A DNA stretch of 64,000 bases, from positions 5,971,001 to 6,035,000 of the forward strand of contig OY979727.1 of the NCBI GenBank assembly GCA_963855995.1, written 5' to 3'. A model generated the notes under the pieces. The model had not been told where the DNA came from. It saw only the letters and a program-made list of their open reading frames with translations, and did no database searches. This document shows positions 35,541-46,933 of this stretch, piece by piece (within the stretch, counting starts at the first letter, position 1; every line of letters begins with the position of its first letter). A program made the position numbers and the translations under genes. Source of the stretch: Muricea muricata. Lineage: Eukaryota; Cnidaria; Anthozoa; Malacalcyonacea; Plexauridae.

Positions 35541-35931
35541 ATGAAGTCTCTAAAATGTCAACTTCAGCCCCATAGACTCAATACGTCACATATATACAAC
35601 ATCTACCTGAGGACTGTCCATAGGGGCCTAGCGCCCCTTGGTCAGGTTAAGGACTGTTCATTGGAGTTTTTATGCTCCCTGGACAGGTTGGGGCCTAAGG
35701 ACTGTCCAAGTGTTGTTATCTTGGTCAGGTTTCGTCAGGGATTGGCCACCCCTGGCAAGGCTCTATTACAGAGCATTTTCAGTTCAGAATCAGTGCAGCA
35801 TAGGATGTGACATGAGTAGGGATGAAGCCATGCATTATACAATTAGAGTCTTCTTACCCCAGAACCCCTTCTCCCACATAAGCTTTGCATTTTTGAAGTG
35901 TTACTTTTTATTCAACAGCTTGGGTCATTAA
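35541..35931. repeat. Module B, second copy
   Basis: Direct repeat of 34388-34778. Its last bases 'cattaa' abut the satellite at 35932. Confidence 0.9.
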
Positions 35932-37889
35932 TTGCAATATATCATTGCGCTCAACTCGTTCAGTTGGGCCCTGAAAAAATCATTTTAAGCTCTAAAACGT
36001 TGGCGTGATCGATTTAAGACGGCAGTTTTTAGTAGATCATTTGACCATGTTTTTACGCTAAAATCGCTTCAAAGCGCTTAAAACGCGTTTTTAATGCTTC
36101 TAAGATCGTTTCTTTTTTGTCTCAAAGCAACTTGTAAGCTTCTCACTTCAACATGTTATTTTGCTTGTGACAATAGTTTGAGTGCCGAAAACATGATTCC
36201 TGACTTGCTAAGTTCTCTAGTTTCAGTTTAGAAAGTCCCTTTTAGCTCCGTTATTGCAATATATCATTGCGCTCAACTCATTCAGTTTGGCCCTTAAAAC
36301 ATCATTTTAAGCTCTAAAACGTTGCCGTGATCGATTTAAGACGGCAGTTTTTAGTTGATAACTTGAGCATCTTTTTACGCTCAAATCGCTTTAAAAGCGC
36401 TTAAAACCTGTTTTTAATGATTCTAAGATCGTTTCTGTTCTGTTTCGAGGTGGGTTGTAAGCTTCTCTTTTCAACATGTTATTTTGCTCGTGACGATAGT
36501 TTGAGTGACGAAAACAGGATTCCTGACTTACTAAATTCTCCAACTTCCATTTAGAAAGTCCCTTTTAGGTCCGTCATTGCAGTTTATCATTGGGCTCAAC
36601 TCGTTCAGTTTGGCCCTGAAAACATCATTTTAAGCTCTAAAACGTTGCCGTCATTGATTTAACGCGGAAGTTTTTAGTTGAAAATTTGAGCATATTTTTA
36701 CGCTCAAATCGCTTCAAAAGCGCTGAAAACAAATTTTTAATGATTCTAAGATCGTTTATTTTCTGTCTCAAAGCATGTTGTAAGCTTCTCACTTCAACAT
36801 GTTATTTTGCTCGTGACAATAGTTTTAGTTCCGAAAACATGATTCCTGACTTGCTAAGTTCTCTAGTTACCATTTAGAAAGTCGCTTTTAGGTCCGTGAT
36901 TGCAATATATCATTGCGCTCAACTCGTTCAATTTGGCCCTGAAAACATCATTTTATGCTCTAAAACGTTGGCATGATCGATTTAAGGCGGCAGTTTTTAG
37001 TATATCATTTGAGCATGTTTTTACGCTCAAATCGCTTCAAAAGCGCTTAAAACACGTTTTTAATGATTGTAAGATCGTTTCTTTTCTGTTTCAAAGTAAG
37101 TTGTAAACTTCTAACTTCAACATGTTATTTTCCTCGTGAGAATAGTTTGAGTGCGGAAAACATGATTCCTGACTTGCTAAGCTCACTAATTTCCATTTAG
37201 AAAGTCCCTTTTACGTCCGTGATTGCAGTATATCATTGCGCTCAACTCATTAAACTCTAAAACGTTAGCGTGATCGATTTAAGACGGCAGTTTTTAGTTG
37301 ATCATTTGAGCATGTTTTTACGCTCAAATCGCTTTAAAAGCCCTTAAAAAGCGTTTTTAATGATTGTAGGATCGTTTCTTTTCTGTTTCAAAGCAAGTTG
37401 TAAGTTTCTCACTTCAACATGTCATTTTGCCCGTGACCATAGTTTGACTGCCGAAAACATGATTCCTGACTTGCTAAGTTCTCTAATTTCCATTTAGAAA
37501 GTCCCTTTTAACTCCGTGATTGCAATATATCATTGCGCTCAACTCCTTCAGTTTGGCCCTAAAAACATCATTTTAAGCTCTAAAACGTTGGCGTGATCGA
37601 TTTAAGACGGCAGTTTTTAATTGATCGTTTGAGCAAGTTTTTACGCTCAAATCGCTTCAAAAGCGCTTAAAACGCGTTTTTAATGATTGTAAGATCGTTT
37701 CTTTTCTGTCTCAAAGAAAGTTGTAAGCTTCTCACTTCAACATGTTATTTTGCTCGTGACAATAATTTGAATGCGGAAAACATGATTCCTGACTTGCTAA
37801 GTTCTCTAATTTCCATTTAGAAAGTCCCTTTTAACTCCGTGATTGCAATATATCATTGCGCTCAACTCCTTCAGTTTGGCCCTAAAAAC

Positions 37890-40800
37890 ATCATTTTAAG
37901 CTCTAAAACGTTGGCGTGATCGATTTAAGACGGCAGTTTTTAATTGATCGTTTGAGCAAGTTTTTACGCTCAAATCGCTTCAAAAGCACTTAAAACGCGT
38001 TTTTAATGATTGTAAGATCGTTTCTTTTCTGTCTCAAAACAAGTTGTAAGCTTCTCACTTCAACATGTTATTTTGCTCGTGACAATAATTTGAATGCGGA
38101 AAACATGATTCCTGACTTGCTAAGTTCTCTAATTTCCATTTAGAAAGTCCCTTTTAATTCCGTGATTGCAATATATCATTGCGCTCAACTCATTCAGTTT
38201 TGCCCTTAAAACATCATTTTAAGCTCCAAAACGTTGCCGTGATCGATTTAAGACGGCAGTTTTTAGTTGATAATTTGAGCATGTTTTTACGCTCAAATCG
38301 CTTTAAAAGCGCTTAAAACGCGTTTTTAATGATTCCAAGCTCGTTTCTGTTCTGTTTCGAGGTGGAATGTAAGCTTCTCACTTCAACATGTTATTTTGCT
38401 CGTGACGATAATTTGAGTTCCGAAAACAGGATTCCTGACTTTCTAAGTTCTCTAATTTCCATTTAGAAAGTCCCTTTTAATTCCGTGATTGCAATATATC
38501 ATTGCGCTCAACTCATTCATTTTGCCCTTAAAAACATCATTTTAAGCTCCAAAACGTTGCCGTGATCGATTTAAGACGGCAGTTTTTAGTTGATAATTTG
38601 AGCATGTTTTTACGCTCAAATCGCTTTAAAAGCGCTTAAAACGCGTTTTTAATGCTTCTAAGATCGTTTCTTTTCTGTTTCAAAGTAAGTATTAAGCTTC
38701 TAACTTCAACATGTTATTTTGCTCGTGACAATAATTTGAATGCGGAAAACATGATTCCTGACTTGCTAAGTTCTCTAATTTCCATTTAGAAAGTCCCTTT
38801 TAATTCCGTGATTGCAATATATCATTGCGCTCAACTCATTCAGTTTTGCCCTTAAAACAACATTTTAAGCTCCAAAACGTTGCCGTGATCGATTTAAGAC
38901 GGCAGTTTTTAGTTGATAATTTGAGCATGTTTTTACGCTCAAATCGCTTTAAAAGCGCTTAAAACGCGTTTTTAATGCTTCTAAGATCGTTTCTTTTCTG
39001 TTTCAAAGTAAGTTGTAAGCTTCTAACTTCAACATGTTATTTTGCTCGTGACAATAATTTGAATGCGGAAAACATGATTCCTGACTTGCTAAGTTCTCTA
39101 ATTTCCATTTAGAAAGTCCCTTTCAGAACCGTGATTGCAATATATCATTGCGCTCAACTTATTCAGTTTTGCCCTTAAAACAACATTTTAAGCTATAAAA
39201 CGTTGCCGTGATCGATTTAAGACGGCAGTTTTTAGTTGATAATTTGAGCATCTTTTTACGCTCAAATCGCTTTAAAAGCGCTTAAAACGCGTTTTTAATG
39301 CTTCTAAGATCGTTTCTTTTCTGTTTCAAAGTAAGTTGTAAGCTTCTAACTTCAACATGTTATTTTGCTCGTGACAATAATTTGAATGCGGAAAACATGA
39401 TTCCTGACTTGCTAAGTTCTCTAATTTCCATTTAGAAAGTCCCTTTTAATTCCGTGATTGCAATATATCATTGCGCTCAACTCATTCAGTTTTGCCCTTA
39501 AAACATCATTTTAATATATAAAACGTTGCCTTGATCGATTTAAGACGGCAGTTTTTAGTTGATAATTTGAGCATGTTTTTACGCTCAAATCGCTTTAAAA
39601 GCGCTTAAAACGCGTTTTTAATGATTCTAAGATCGTTTCTGTTCTGTTTCGAGGTGAATTGTAAGCTTCTCTTTTCAACATGGTATTTTGCTCGTGACGA
39701 TAGTCTGAGTGCCGAAAACAGGATTCCTGACTTACTAAGTTCTCCAACTTCCATTTAGAAAGTTCCTTTTAGGTCTGTGATTTCTATATATCATTGCGCT
39801 CAACTCGTTTAGTTTGACTCTAAAAACATCATTTTAAGCTCTAAAACGTTGCCGTGATCGATTTAAGACGGAAGTTTTTAGTTGATAATTTGAGCATGTT
39901 CTTACGTTCAAATCGCTTTAAAAGCGCTTAAAACGCGTTTTTAATGATTCTAAGCTCGTTTCTGTTTTGTTTCAAGGTGGGTTGTAAGCTTCTCTTTTCA
40001 TTATGGTATTTTGCTCGTGACGATAGTCTGAGTGCCGAAAACAGGATTCCTGACTTACTATGTTCTCCAACTTCCATTTAGAAAGTCCCTTTTAGGTCCG
40101 TGATTGCTATATATCATTGCGCGCAACTCGTCCAGTTTGGCCCTAAAATTATCATTTTAAGCTCTAAAACAGTGGCATGATCGATTTATAACGGCAGTTT
40201 TTAGTTGATCATTTGAGCATGTTTTTACGCTCAAATCGCTTTAAAAGCGCTTAAAACGCGTTTTTAATGATTGTAAGATCGTTTCTTTTCTGTCTCAAAG
40301 CGACTTGTAAGCTTCTCACTTCAACATGTTATTTTGCTCGTGACAATAGTTTGAGTGCCGAAAACATTATTCCTGACTTGCTAAGTTCTCTAGTTTCAAT
40401 TTAGAAAGTCCCTTTTAGGTCCGTGATTGGAATATATCATTGCGCTCAACTCATTCAGTTTGACTCTAAAAACATCATTTTAAGCTCCAAAACGTTGCTG
40501 TGATCGATTTAAGACGGAAGTTTTTAGTTGATAATTTGAGCATGTTTTTACGCTCAAATCGCTTTAAAAGCGCTTAAAACGCGTTTTTAATGATTCTAAG
40601 CTCGTTTTTGTTTATTTTCGAGGTGGGTTGTAAGCTTCTCACTTCAACATGTTATTTTGCTCGTGACGATAATTTGAGTTCCGAAAACAGGATTCCTGAC
40701 TTGCTAAGTTCTCCAACTTCCATATAGAAAGTCCCTTTTAGGTCCGTGATTGCAATATATCATTGCGCTCAACTCGTTCAGTTTGGCCCTAAAAACATCA

Positions 40801-41441
40801 TTTTAAGCTCCAAAACAGTGGCGTGATCGATTTAAGACGGCAGTTTTTAGTTGATCATTTAAGCATGTTTTTACGCTCAAATCGCTTTAAAAGCGCTTAA
40901 AACGCGTTTTTAATGATTCTAAGCTCGTTTCTTTTCTGTCTCAAAGCAAGTTGTAAGCTTCTCACTTCAACATGTTATTTTGCTCGTGACAATAGTTTGA
41001 GTGCCGAAAACATGATTCCTGACTTGCTAAGTTCTCTAGTTTCAATTTAGAAAGTCCCTTTTAGGTCCGTGATTGCAATATATCATTGCGCTCAACTCAT
41101 TCAGTTTGGCCCTTAAAACATCATTTTAAGCTCAAAACGTTGCCGTGATCGATTTAAGACGGCAGTTATTAGTTGATAATTTGAGCATGTTTTTACGCTC
41201 AAATCGCTTTAAAAGCGCTTAAAACGCGTTTTTAGTTGTTCTAAGATCGTTTCTGTTCTGTTTCGAGGTAGGTTGTAAGCTTCTCACTTCAACATGTTAT
41301 TTTGCTCTTGACGATAGTTTGAGTGACGAAAACTGGATTCTTGACTTTCTAAGTTCTCCAACTTCCATTTAGAAAGTCCCTTTTAGGTCCGTGATTGCAA
41401 TATATCATTGCGCTCAACTCGTTCAGTTGGGCCCTGAAAAA
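37890..41441 (+). repeat. 11-monomer higher-order repeat, unit 1 (copy 1)
   Basis: Offset 3552 is eleven monomers less one base (the 'gctcaaaacg' monomer near 41130). The rare 'gtctcaaaac' at 38031 recurs at 41583. The 'attaagc' variant near 38692 is private to unit 1. Confidence 0.85.
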
Positions 41442-43611
41442 ATCATTTTAAGCTCTAAAACGTTGGCGTGATCGATTTAAGACGGCAGTTTTTAATTGAT
41501 CGTTTGAGCAAGTTTTTACGCTCAAATCGCTTCAAAAGCACTTAAAACGCGTTTTTAATGATTGTAAGATCGTTTCTTTTCTGTCTCAAAACAAGTTGTA
41601 AGCTTCTCACTTCAACATGTTATTTTGCTCGTGACAATAATTTGAATGCGGAAAACATGATTCCTGACTTGCTAAGTTCTCTAATTTCCATTTAGAAAGT
41701 CCCTTTTAATTCCGTGATTGCAATATATCATTGCGCTCAACTCATTCAGTTTTGCCCTTAAAACATCATTTTAAGCTCCAAAACGTTGCCGTGATCGATT
41801 TAAGACGGCAGTTTTTAGTTGATAATTTGAGCATGTTTTTACGCTCAAATCGCTTTAAAAGCGCTTAAAACGCGTTTTTAATGATTCCAAGCTCGTTTCT
41901 GTTCTGTTTCGAGGTGGAATGTAAGCTTCTCACTTCAACATGTTATTTTGCTCGTGACGATAATTTGAGTTCCGAAAACAGGATTCCTGACTTTCTAAGT
42001 TCTCTAATTTCCATTTAGAAAGTCCCTTTTAATTCCGTGATTGCAATATATCATTGCGCTCAACTCATTCATTTTGCCCTTAAAAACATCATTTTAAGCT
42101 CCAAAACGTTGCCGTGATCGATTTAAGACGGCAGTTTTTAGTTGATAATTTGAGCATGTTTTTACGCTCAAATCGCTTTAAAAGCGCTTAAAACGCGTTT
42201 TTAATGCTTCTAAGATCGTTTCTTTTCTGTTTCAAAGTAAGTTGTAAGCTTCTAACTTCAACATGTTATTTTGCTCGTGACAATAATTTGAATGCGGAAA
42301 ACATGATTCCTGACTTGCTAAGTTCTCTAATTTCCATTTAGAAAGTCCCTTTTAATTCCGTGATTGCAATATATCATTGCGCTCAACTCATTCAGTTTTG
42401 CCCTTAAAACAACATTTTAAGCTCCAAAACGTTGCCGTGATCGATTTAAGACGGCAGTTTTTAGTTGATACTTTGAGCATGTTTTTACGCTCAAATCGCT
42501 TTAAAAGCGCTTAAAACGCGTTTTTAATGCTTCTAAGATCGTTTCTTTTCTGTTTCAAAGTAAGTTGTAAGCTTCTAACTTCAACATGTTATTTTGCTCG
42601 TGACAATAATTTGAATGCGGAAAACATGATTCCTGACTTGCTAAGTTCTCTAATTTCCATTTAGAAAGTCCCTTTTAATTCCGTGATTGCAATATATCAT
42701 TGCGCTCAACTTATTCAGTTTTGCCCTTAAAACAACATTTTAAGCTATAAAACGTTGCCGTGATCGATTTAAGACGGCAGTTTTTAGTTGATAATTTGAG
42801 CATCTTTTTACGCTCAAATCGCTTTAAAAGCGCTTAAAACGCGTTTTTAATGCTTCTAAGATCGTTTCTTTTCTGTTTCAAAGTAAGTTGTAAGCTTCTA
42901 ACTTCAACATGTTATTTTGCTCGTGACAATAATTTGAATGCGGAAAACATGATTCCTGACTTGCTAAGTTCTCTAATTTCCATTTAGAAAGTCCCTTTTA
43001 ATTCCGTGATTGCAATATATCATTGCGCTCAACTCATTCAGTTTTGCCCTTAAAACATCATTTTAATATATAAAACGTTGCCTTGATCGATTTAAGACGG
43101 CAGTTTTTAGTTGATAATTTGAGCATGTTTTTACGCTCAAATCGCTTTAAAAGCGCTTAAAACGCGTTTTTAATGATTCTAAGATCGTTTCTGTTCTGTT
43201 TCGAGGTGAATTGTAAGCTTCTCTTTTCAACATGGTATTTTGCTCGTGACGATAGTCTGAGTGCCGAAAACAGGATTCCTGACTTACTAAGTTCTCCAAC
43301 TTCCATTTAGAAAGTTCCTTTTAGGTCTGTGATTTCTATATATCATTGCGCTCAACTCGTTTAGTTTGACTCTAAAAACATCATTTTAAGCTCTAAAACG
43401 TTGCCGTGATCGATTTAAGACGGAAGTTTTTAGTTGATAATTTGAGCATGTTCTTACGTTCAAATCGCTTTAAAAGCGCTTAAAACGCGTTTTTAATGAT
43501 TCTAAGCTCGTTTCTGTTTTGTTTCAAGGTGGGTTGTAAGCTTCTCTTTTCATTATGGTATTTTGCTCGTGACGATAGTCTGAGTGCCGAAAACAGGATT
43601 CCTGACTTACT
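41442..43611 (+). repeat. 11-monomer repeat, unit 2, truncated (copy 1)
   Basis: It begins like the next full unit but stops after about seven monomers, at the junction with the second 55-monomer copy. The missing part is present in the corresponding unit at 59175-62726, so the truncation is a product of the larger exchange. Confidence 0.82.
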
Positions 43612-43612
43612 A
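43555..43612 (+). other. Exchange junction between the two 55-monomer copies
   Basis: Left of this stretch the sequence follows the 61.2-kb type ('cattatgg' at 43551 and 61284). To its right it follows the 24.0-kb type ('taagttctct' at 43611 and 24005, not 'tatgttctcc' as at 61344). The 58 bases between are the same in both parents, so the unequal crossover that made the tandem lies here. Confidence 0.85.
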
Positions 43613-44349
43613 AGTTCTCTAACTTCCATTTAGAAAGTCCCTTTTAGGTCCGTGATTGCTATATATCATTGCGCTCAACTCGTTTAGTTTGACTCTGAAA
43701 ACATCATTTTAAGCTCCAAAACGTTGCCGTGATCGATTTAAGACGGAAGTTTTTAGTTGATAATTTGAGCATGTTTTTACGCTCAAATCGCTTTAAAAGC
43801 GCTTAAAACGCGTTTTTAATGATTCTAAGCTCGTTTCTGTTCTGTTTCGAGGTGGGTTGTAAGCTTCTCACTTCAACATGTTATTTTGCTCGTGACGATA
43901 ATTTGAGTTCCGAAAACAGGATTCCTGACTTACTAAGTTCTCCAACTTCCATTTAGAAAGTCGCTTTTAGGTCCGTGATTGCAATATATAATTGCGCTCA
44001 ACTCGTTCAGTTGGGCCCTGAAAAAATCATTTTAAGCTCTAAAACGTTGGCGTGATCGATCTAAGACGGCAGTTTTTAGTAGATCATTTGACCATGTTTT
44101 TACGCTAAAATCGCTTCAAAGCGCTTAAAACGCGTTTTTAATGCTTCTAAGATCGTTTCTTTTCTGTTTCAAAGTAAGTTGTAAGCTTCTAACTTCAACA
44201 TGTCAATTTGCTCGTGACAATAATTTGAGTGCGGAAAACATGATTCCTGACTTGCTAAGTTCTCTAATTTCCATTTAGAAAGTCCCTTTTAAATCCGTGA
44301 TTGCAATATATCATTGCGCTCAACTCATTCAGTTTGGCCTTAAAACATC

Positions 44350-46933
44350 ATTTTAAGCTCCAAAACGTTGCCGTGATCGATTTAAGACGGCAGTTTTTAG
44401 TTGATAATTTGAGCATGTTTTTACGCTCAAATCGCTTTAAAAGCGCTTAAAACGCGTTTTTAATGATTCTAAGATCGTTTCTGTTCTGTTTCGAGGTGGG
44501 TTGTAGGCTTCTCTTTTCAACATGGTATTTTGCTCGTGACGATAGTCTTAGTGCCGAAAACATGATTCCTGACTTACTAAGTTCTCCAACTTCCATTTAG
44601 AAAGTCCCTTTTAGGTCCGTGATTGCTATATATCATTGCGCTCAACTCGTTTAGTTTGACTCTGAAAACATCATTTTAAGCTCCAAAACGTTGCCGTGAT
44701 CGATTTAAGACGGAAGTTTTTAGTTGATAATTTGAGCATGTTTTTACGCTCAAATCGCTTTTAAAGCGCTTAAAACGCGTTTTTAATGATTCTAAGCTCG
44801 TTTCTGTTCTGTTTCGAGGTGGGTTGTAAGCTTCTCACTTCAACATGTTATTTTGCTCGTGACGATAATTTGAGTTCCGAAAACAGGATTCCTGACTTGC
44901 TAAGTTCTCCAACTTCCATTTAGAAAGTCGCTTTTAGGTCCGTGATTGCAATATATCATTGCGCTCAACTCGTCCAGTTTGGCCCTAAAAACATCATTTT
45001 AAGCTCTAAAACAGTGGCATGATCGATTTATAACGGCAGTTTTTAGTTGATCATTTGAGCATGTTTTTACGCTCAAATCGCTTTAAAAGCGCTTAAAACG
45101 CGTTTTTAATGATTGTAAGATCGTTTCTTTTTTGTCTCAAAGCAACTTGTAAGCTTCTCACTTCAACATGTTATTTTGCTTGTGACAATAGTTTGAGTGC
45201 CGAAAACATGATTCCCGACTTGCTAAGTTCTCTAGTTTCAGTTTAGAAAGTCCCTTTTAGCTCCGTTATTGCAATATATCATTGCGCTCAACTCATTCAG
45301 TTTGGCCCTTATAACATCATTTTAAGCTCTAAAACGTTGCCGTGATCGATTTAAGACGGCAGTTTTTAGTTGATAACTTGAGCATCTTTTTACGCTCAAA
45401 TCGCTTTAAAAGCGCTTAAAACCTGTTTTTAATGATTCTAAGATCGTTTCTGTTCTGTTTCGAGGTGGGTTGTAAGCTTCTCTTTTCAACATGTTATTTT
45501 GCTCGTGACGATAGTTTGAGTGACGAAAACAGGATTCCTGACTTACTAAGTTCTCCAACTTCCATTTAGAAAGTCCCTTTTAGGTCCGTCATTGCAGTTT
45601 ATCATTGGGCTCAACTCGTTCAGTTTGGCCCTGAAAACATCATTTTAAGCTCTAAAACGTTGCCGTCATCGATTTAACGCGGAAGTTTTTAGTTGAAAAT
45701 TTGAGCATATTTTTACGCTCAAATCGCTTCAAAAGCGCTGAAAACACGTTTTTAATGATTCTAAGATCGTTTATTTTCTGTCTCAAAGCATGTTGTAAGC
45801 TTCTCTCTTCAACATGTTATTTTGCTCGTGACAATAGTTTTAGTTCCGAAAACATGATTCCTGACTTGCTAAGTTCTCTAGTTACCATTTAGAAAGTCGC
45901 TTTTAGGTCCGTGATTGCAATATATCATTGCGCTCAACTCGTTCAATTTGGCCCTGAAAACATCATTTTATGCTCTAAAACGTTGAAGTGATCGATTTAA
46001 GACGGCAGTTTTTAATTTATCGTTTGAGCAAGTTTTTACGCTCAAATCGCTTCAAAAGCGCTTAAAACGCGTTTTTAATGATTGTAAGATCGTTTCTTTT
46101 CTGTCTCAAAGCAAGTTGTAAGCTTCTCACTTCAACATGTTATTTTGCTCGTGACAATAATTTGAATGCGGAAAACATGATTCCTGACTTGCTAAGTTCT
46201 CTAATTTCCATTTAGAAAATCCCTTTTAATTCCGTGATTGCTATATATCATTGCGCTTAACTCCTTCAGTTTGGCCCTAAAAACATCATTTTAAGCTCTA
46301 AAAAGTTGGCGTGATCGATTTAAGACGGCAGTTTTTAATTGATCGTTTGAGCAAGTTTTTACGCTCAAATCCCTTCAAAAGCACTTAAAACGCCTTTTTA
46401 ATGATTGTAAGATCGTTTCTTTTCTGTCTCAAAGCAAGTTGTAAGCTTCTCACTTCAACATGTTATTTTGCTCGTGACAATAATTTGAATGCGGAAAACA
46501 TGATTCCTTACTTGCTAAGTTCTCTAATTTCCATTTAGAAAGTCCCTTTTAATTACGTGATTGCAATATATCATTGCGCTTAACTCATTCAGTTTTGCCC
46601 TTAAAACATTATTTTAAGCTCCAAAACGTTGCCGTGATCGATTTAAGACGGCAGTTTTTAGTTGATAATTTGAGCATGTTTTTACGCTCAAATCACTTTA
46701 AAAGCGCTTAAAACGCGTTTTTAATGCTTCTAAGATCGTTTCTTTTCTGTTTCAAAGTAAGTTGTAAGCTTCTAACTTCAACATGTTATTTTGCTCGTGA
46801 CAATAATTTGAATGCGGAAAACATGATTCCTGACTTGCTAAGTTCTCTAATTTCCATTTAGAAAGTCCCTTTTAATTCCGTGATTGCAATATATCATTGC
46901 GCTCAACTCATTCAGTTTGGCCCTTAAAACATT
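44350..46933 (+). repeat. 8-monomer higher-order repeat, unit 1 (copy 2)
   Basis: Copy at offset 19606 of 24744-27327, including the 'gcatattttta' monomer with the 'ctctcttcaac' variant. Confidence 0.88.

Larger units (their letters stand above)
34059..35931 (-). mobile_element. Insertion in satellite, possible non-autonomous rolling-circle element, tandem pair
   Basis: This 1873-bp non-satellite sequence splits a monomer after position 30. Removing it restores 'gtccgtga' joined to 'ttgcaat', as at the empty paralogous site 53664/53665, so there is no target duplication or loss (the ends may shift by one 'a'). It is two direct units, A-B (720 bp) and A-C-B (1153 bp), joined without filler. 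Read on the minus strand, each unit begins 'ttaatga', and near its 3' end carries 'tcattaa', a 9-bp-arm stem-loop and a final 'gct'. A 5' terminal repeat whose inverted partner sits inside the 3' stem-loop is known for Helitron2/Helentron elements. Canonical TC and CTRR ends are absent and no Rep/helicase is encoded. Mobile origin is likely; the class is tentative. Confidence 0.55.
34779..35931 (-). mobile_element. Insertion unit 2, longer form (A-C-B, 1153 bp)
   Basis: Module A' (34779-35107), module C (35108-35540) and module B' (35541-35931). It is probably the parental form, because a simple internal deletion gives unit 1; the reverse would need C to have inserted with no target duplication. 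No coding sequence of convincing length or composition is seen. Confidence 0.8.
23949..43554 (+). repeat. 55-monomer segmental duplication, copy 1 (with insertion)
   Basis: Sequence matches copy 2 at offset 19606 left of the insertion and 17733 right of it; the difference, 1873, equals the insertion length. Without the insertion it is 55 monomers less 32 bp, explained by one 26-bp and six 1-bp deletions. Substitutions seen against copy 2 are at 28508, 29762, 30925, 32028, 32322 and 42471 only. It lacks one monomer that copy 2 has (at 33918-33941) and keeps one that copy 2 has lost (52789-52798). Confidence 0.9.

Noticed and set aside
34059..35931. Cut-and-paste DNA transposon
   Set aside because: There are no true terminal inverted repeats at the two outer ends and no target-site duplication (the empty site shows this).
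34059..35931. LTR retrotransposon, with the A and B repeats as LTRs
   Set aside because: The repeated parts lie in A-B-A-C-B order rather than at the two ends; no TG...CA ends, primer site or target duplication.
34059..35931. Canonical Helitron
   Set aside because: No TC at the 5' end and no CTRR after the hairpin on either strand; only the non-canonical rolling-circle reading was kept.
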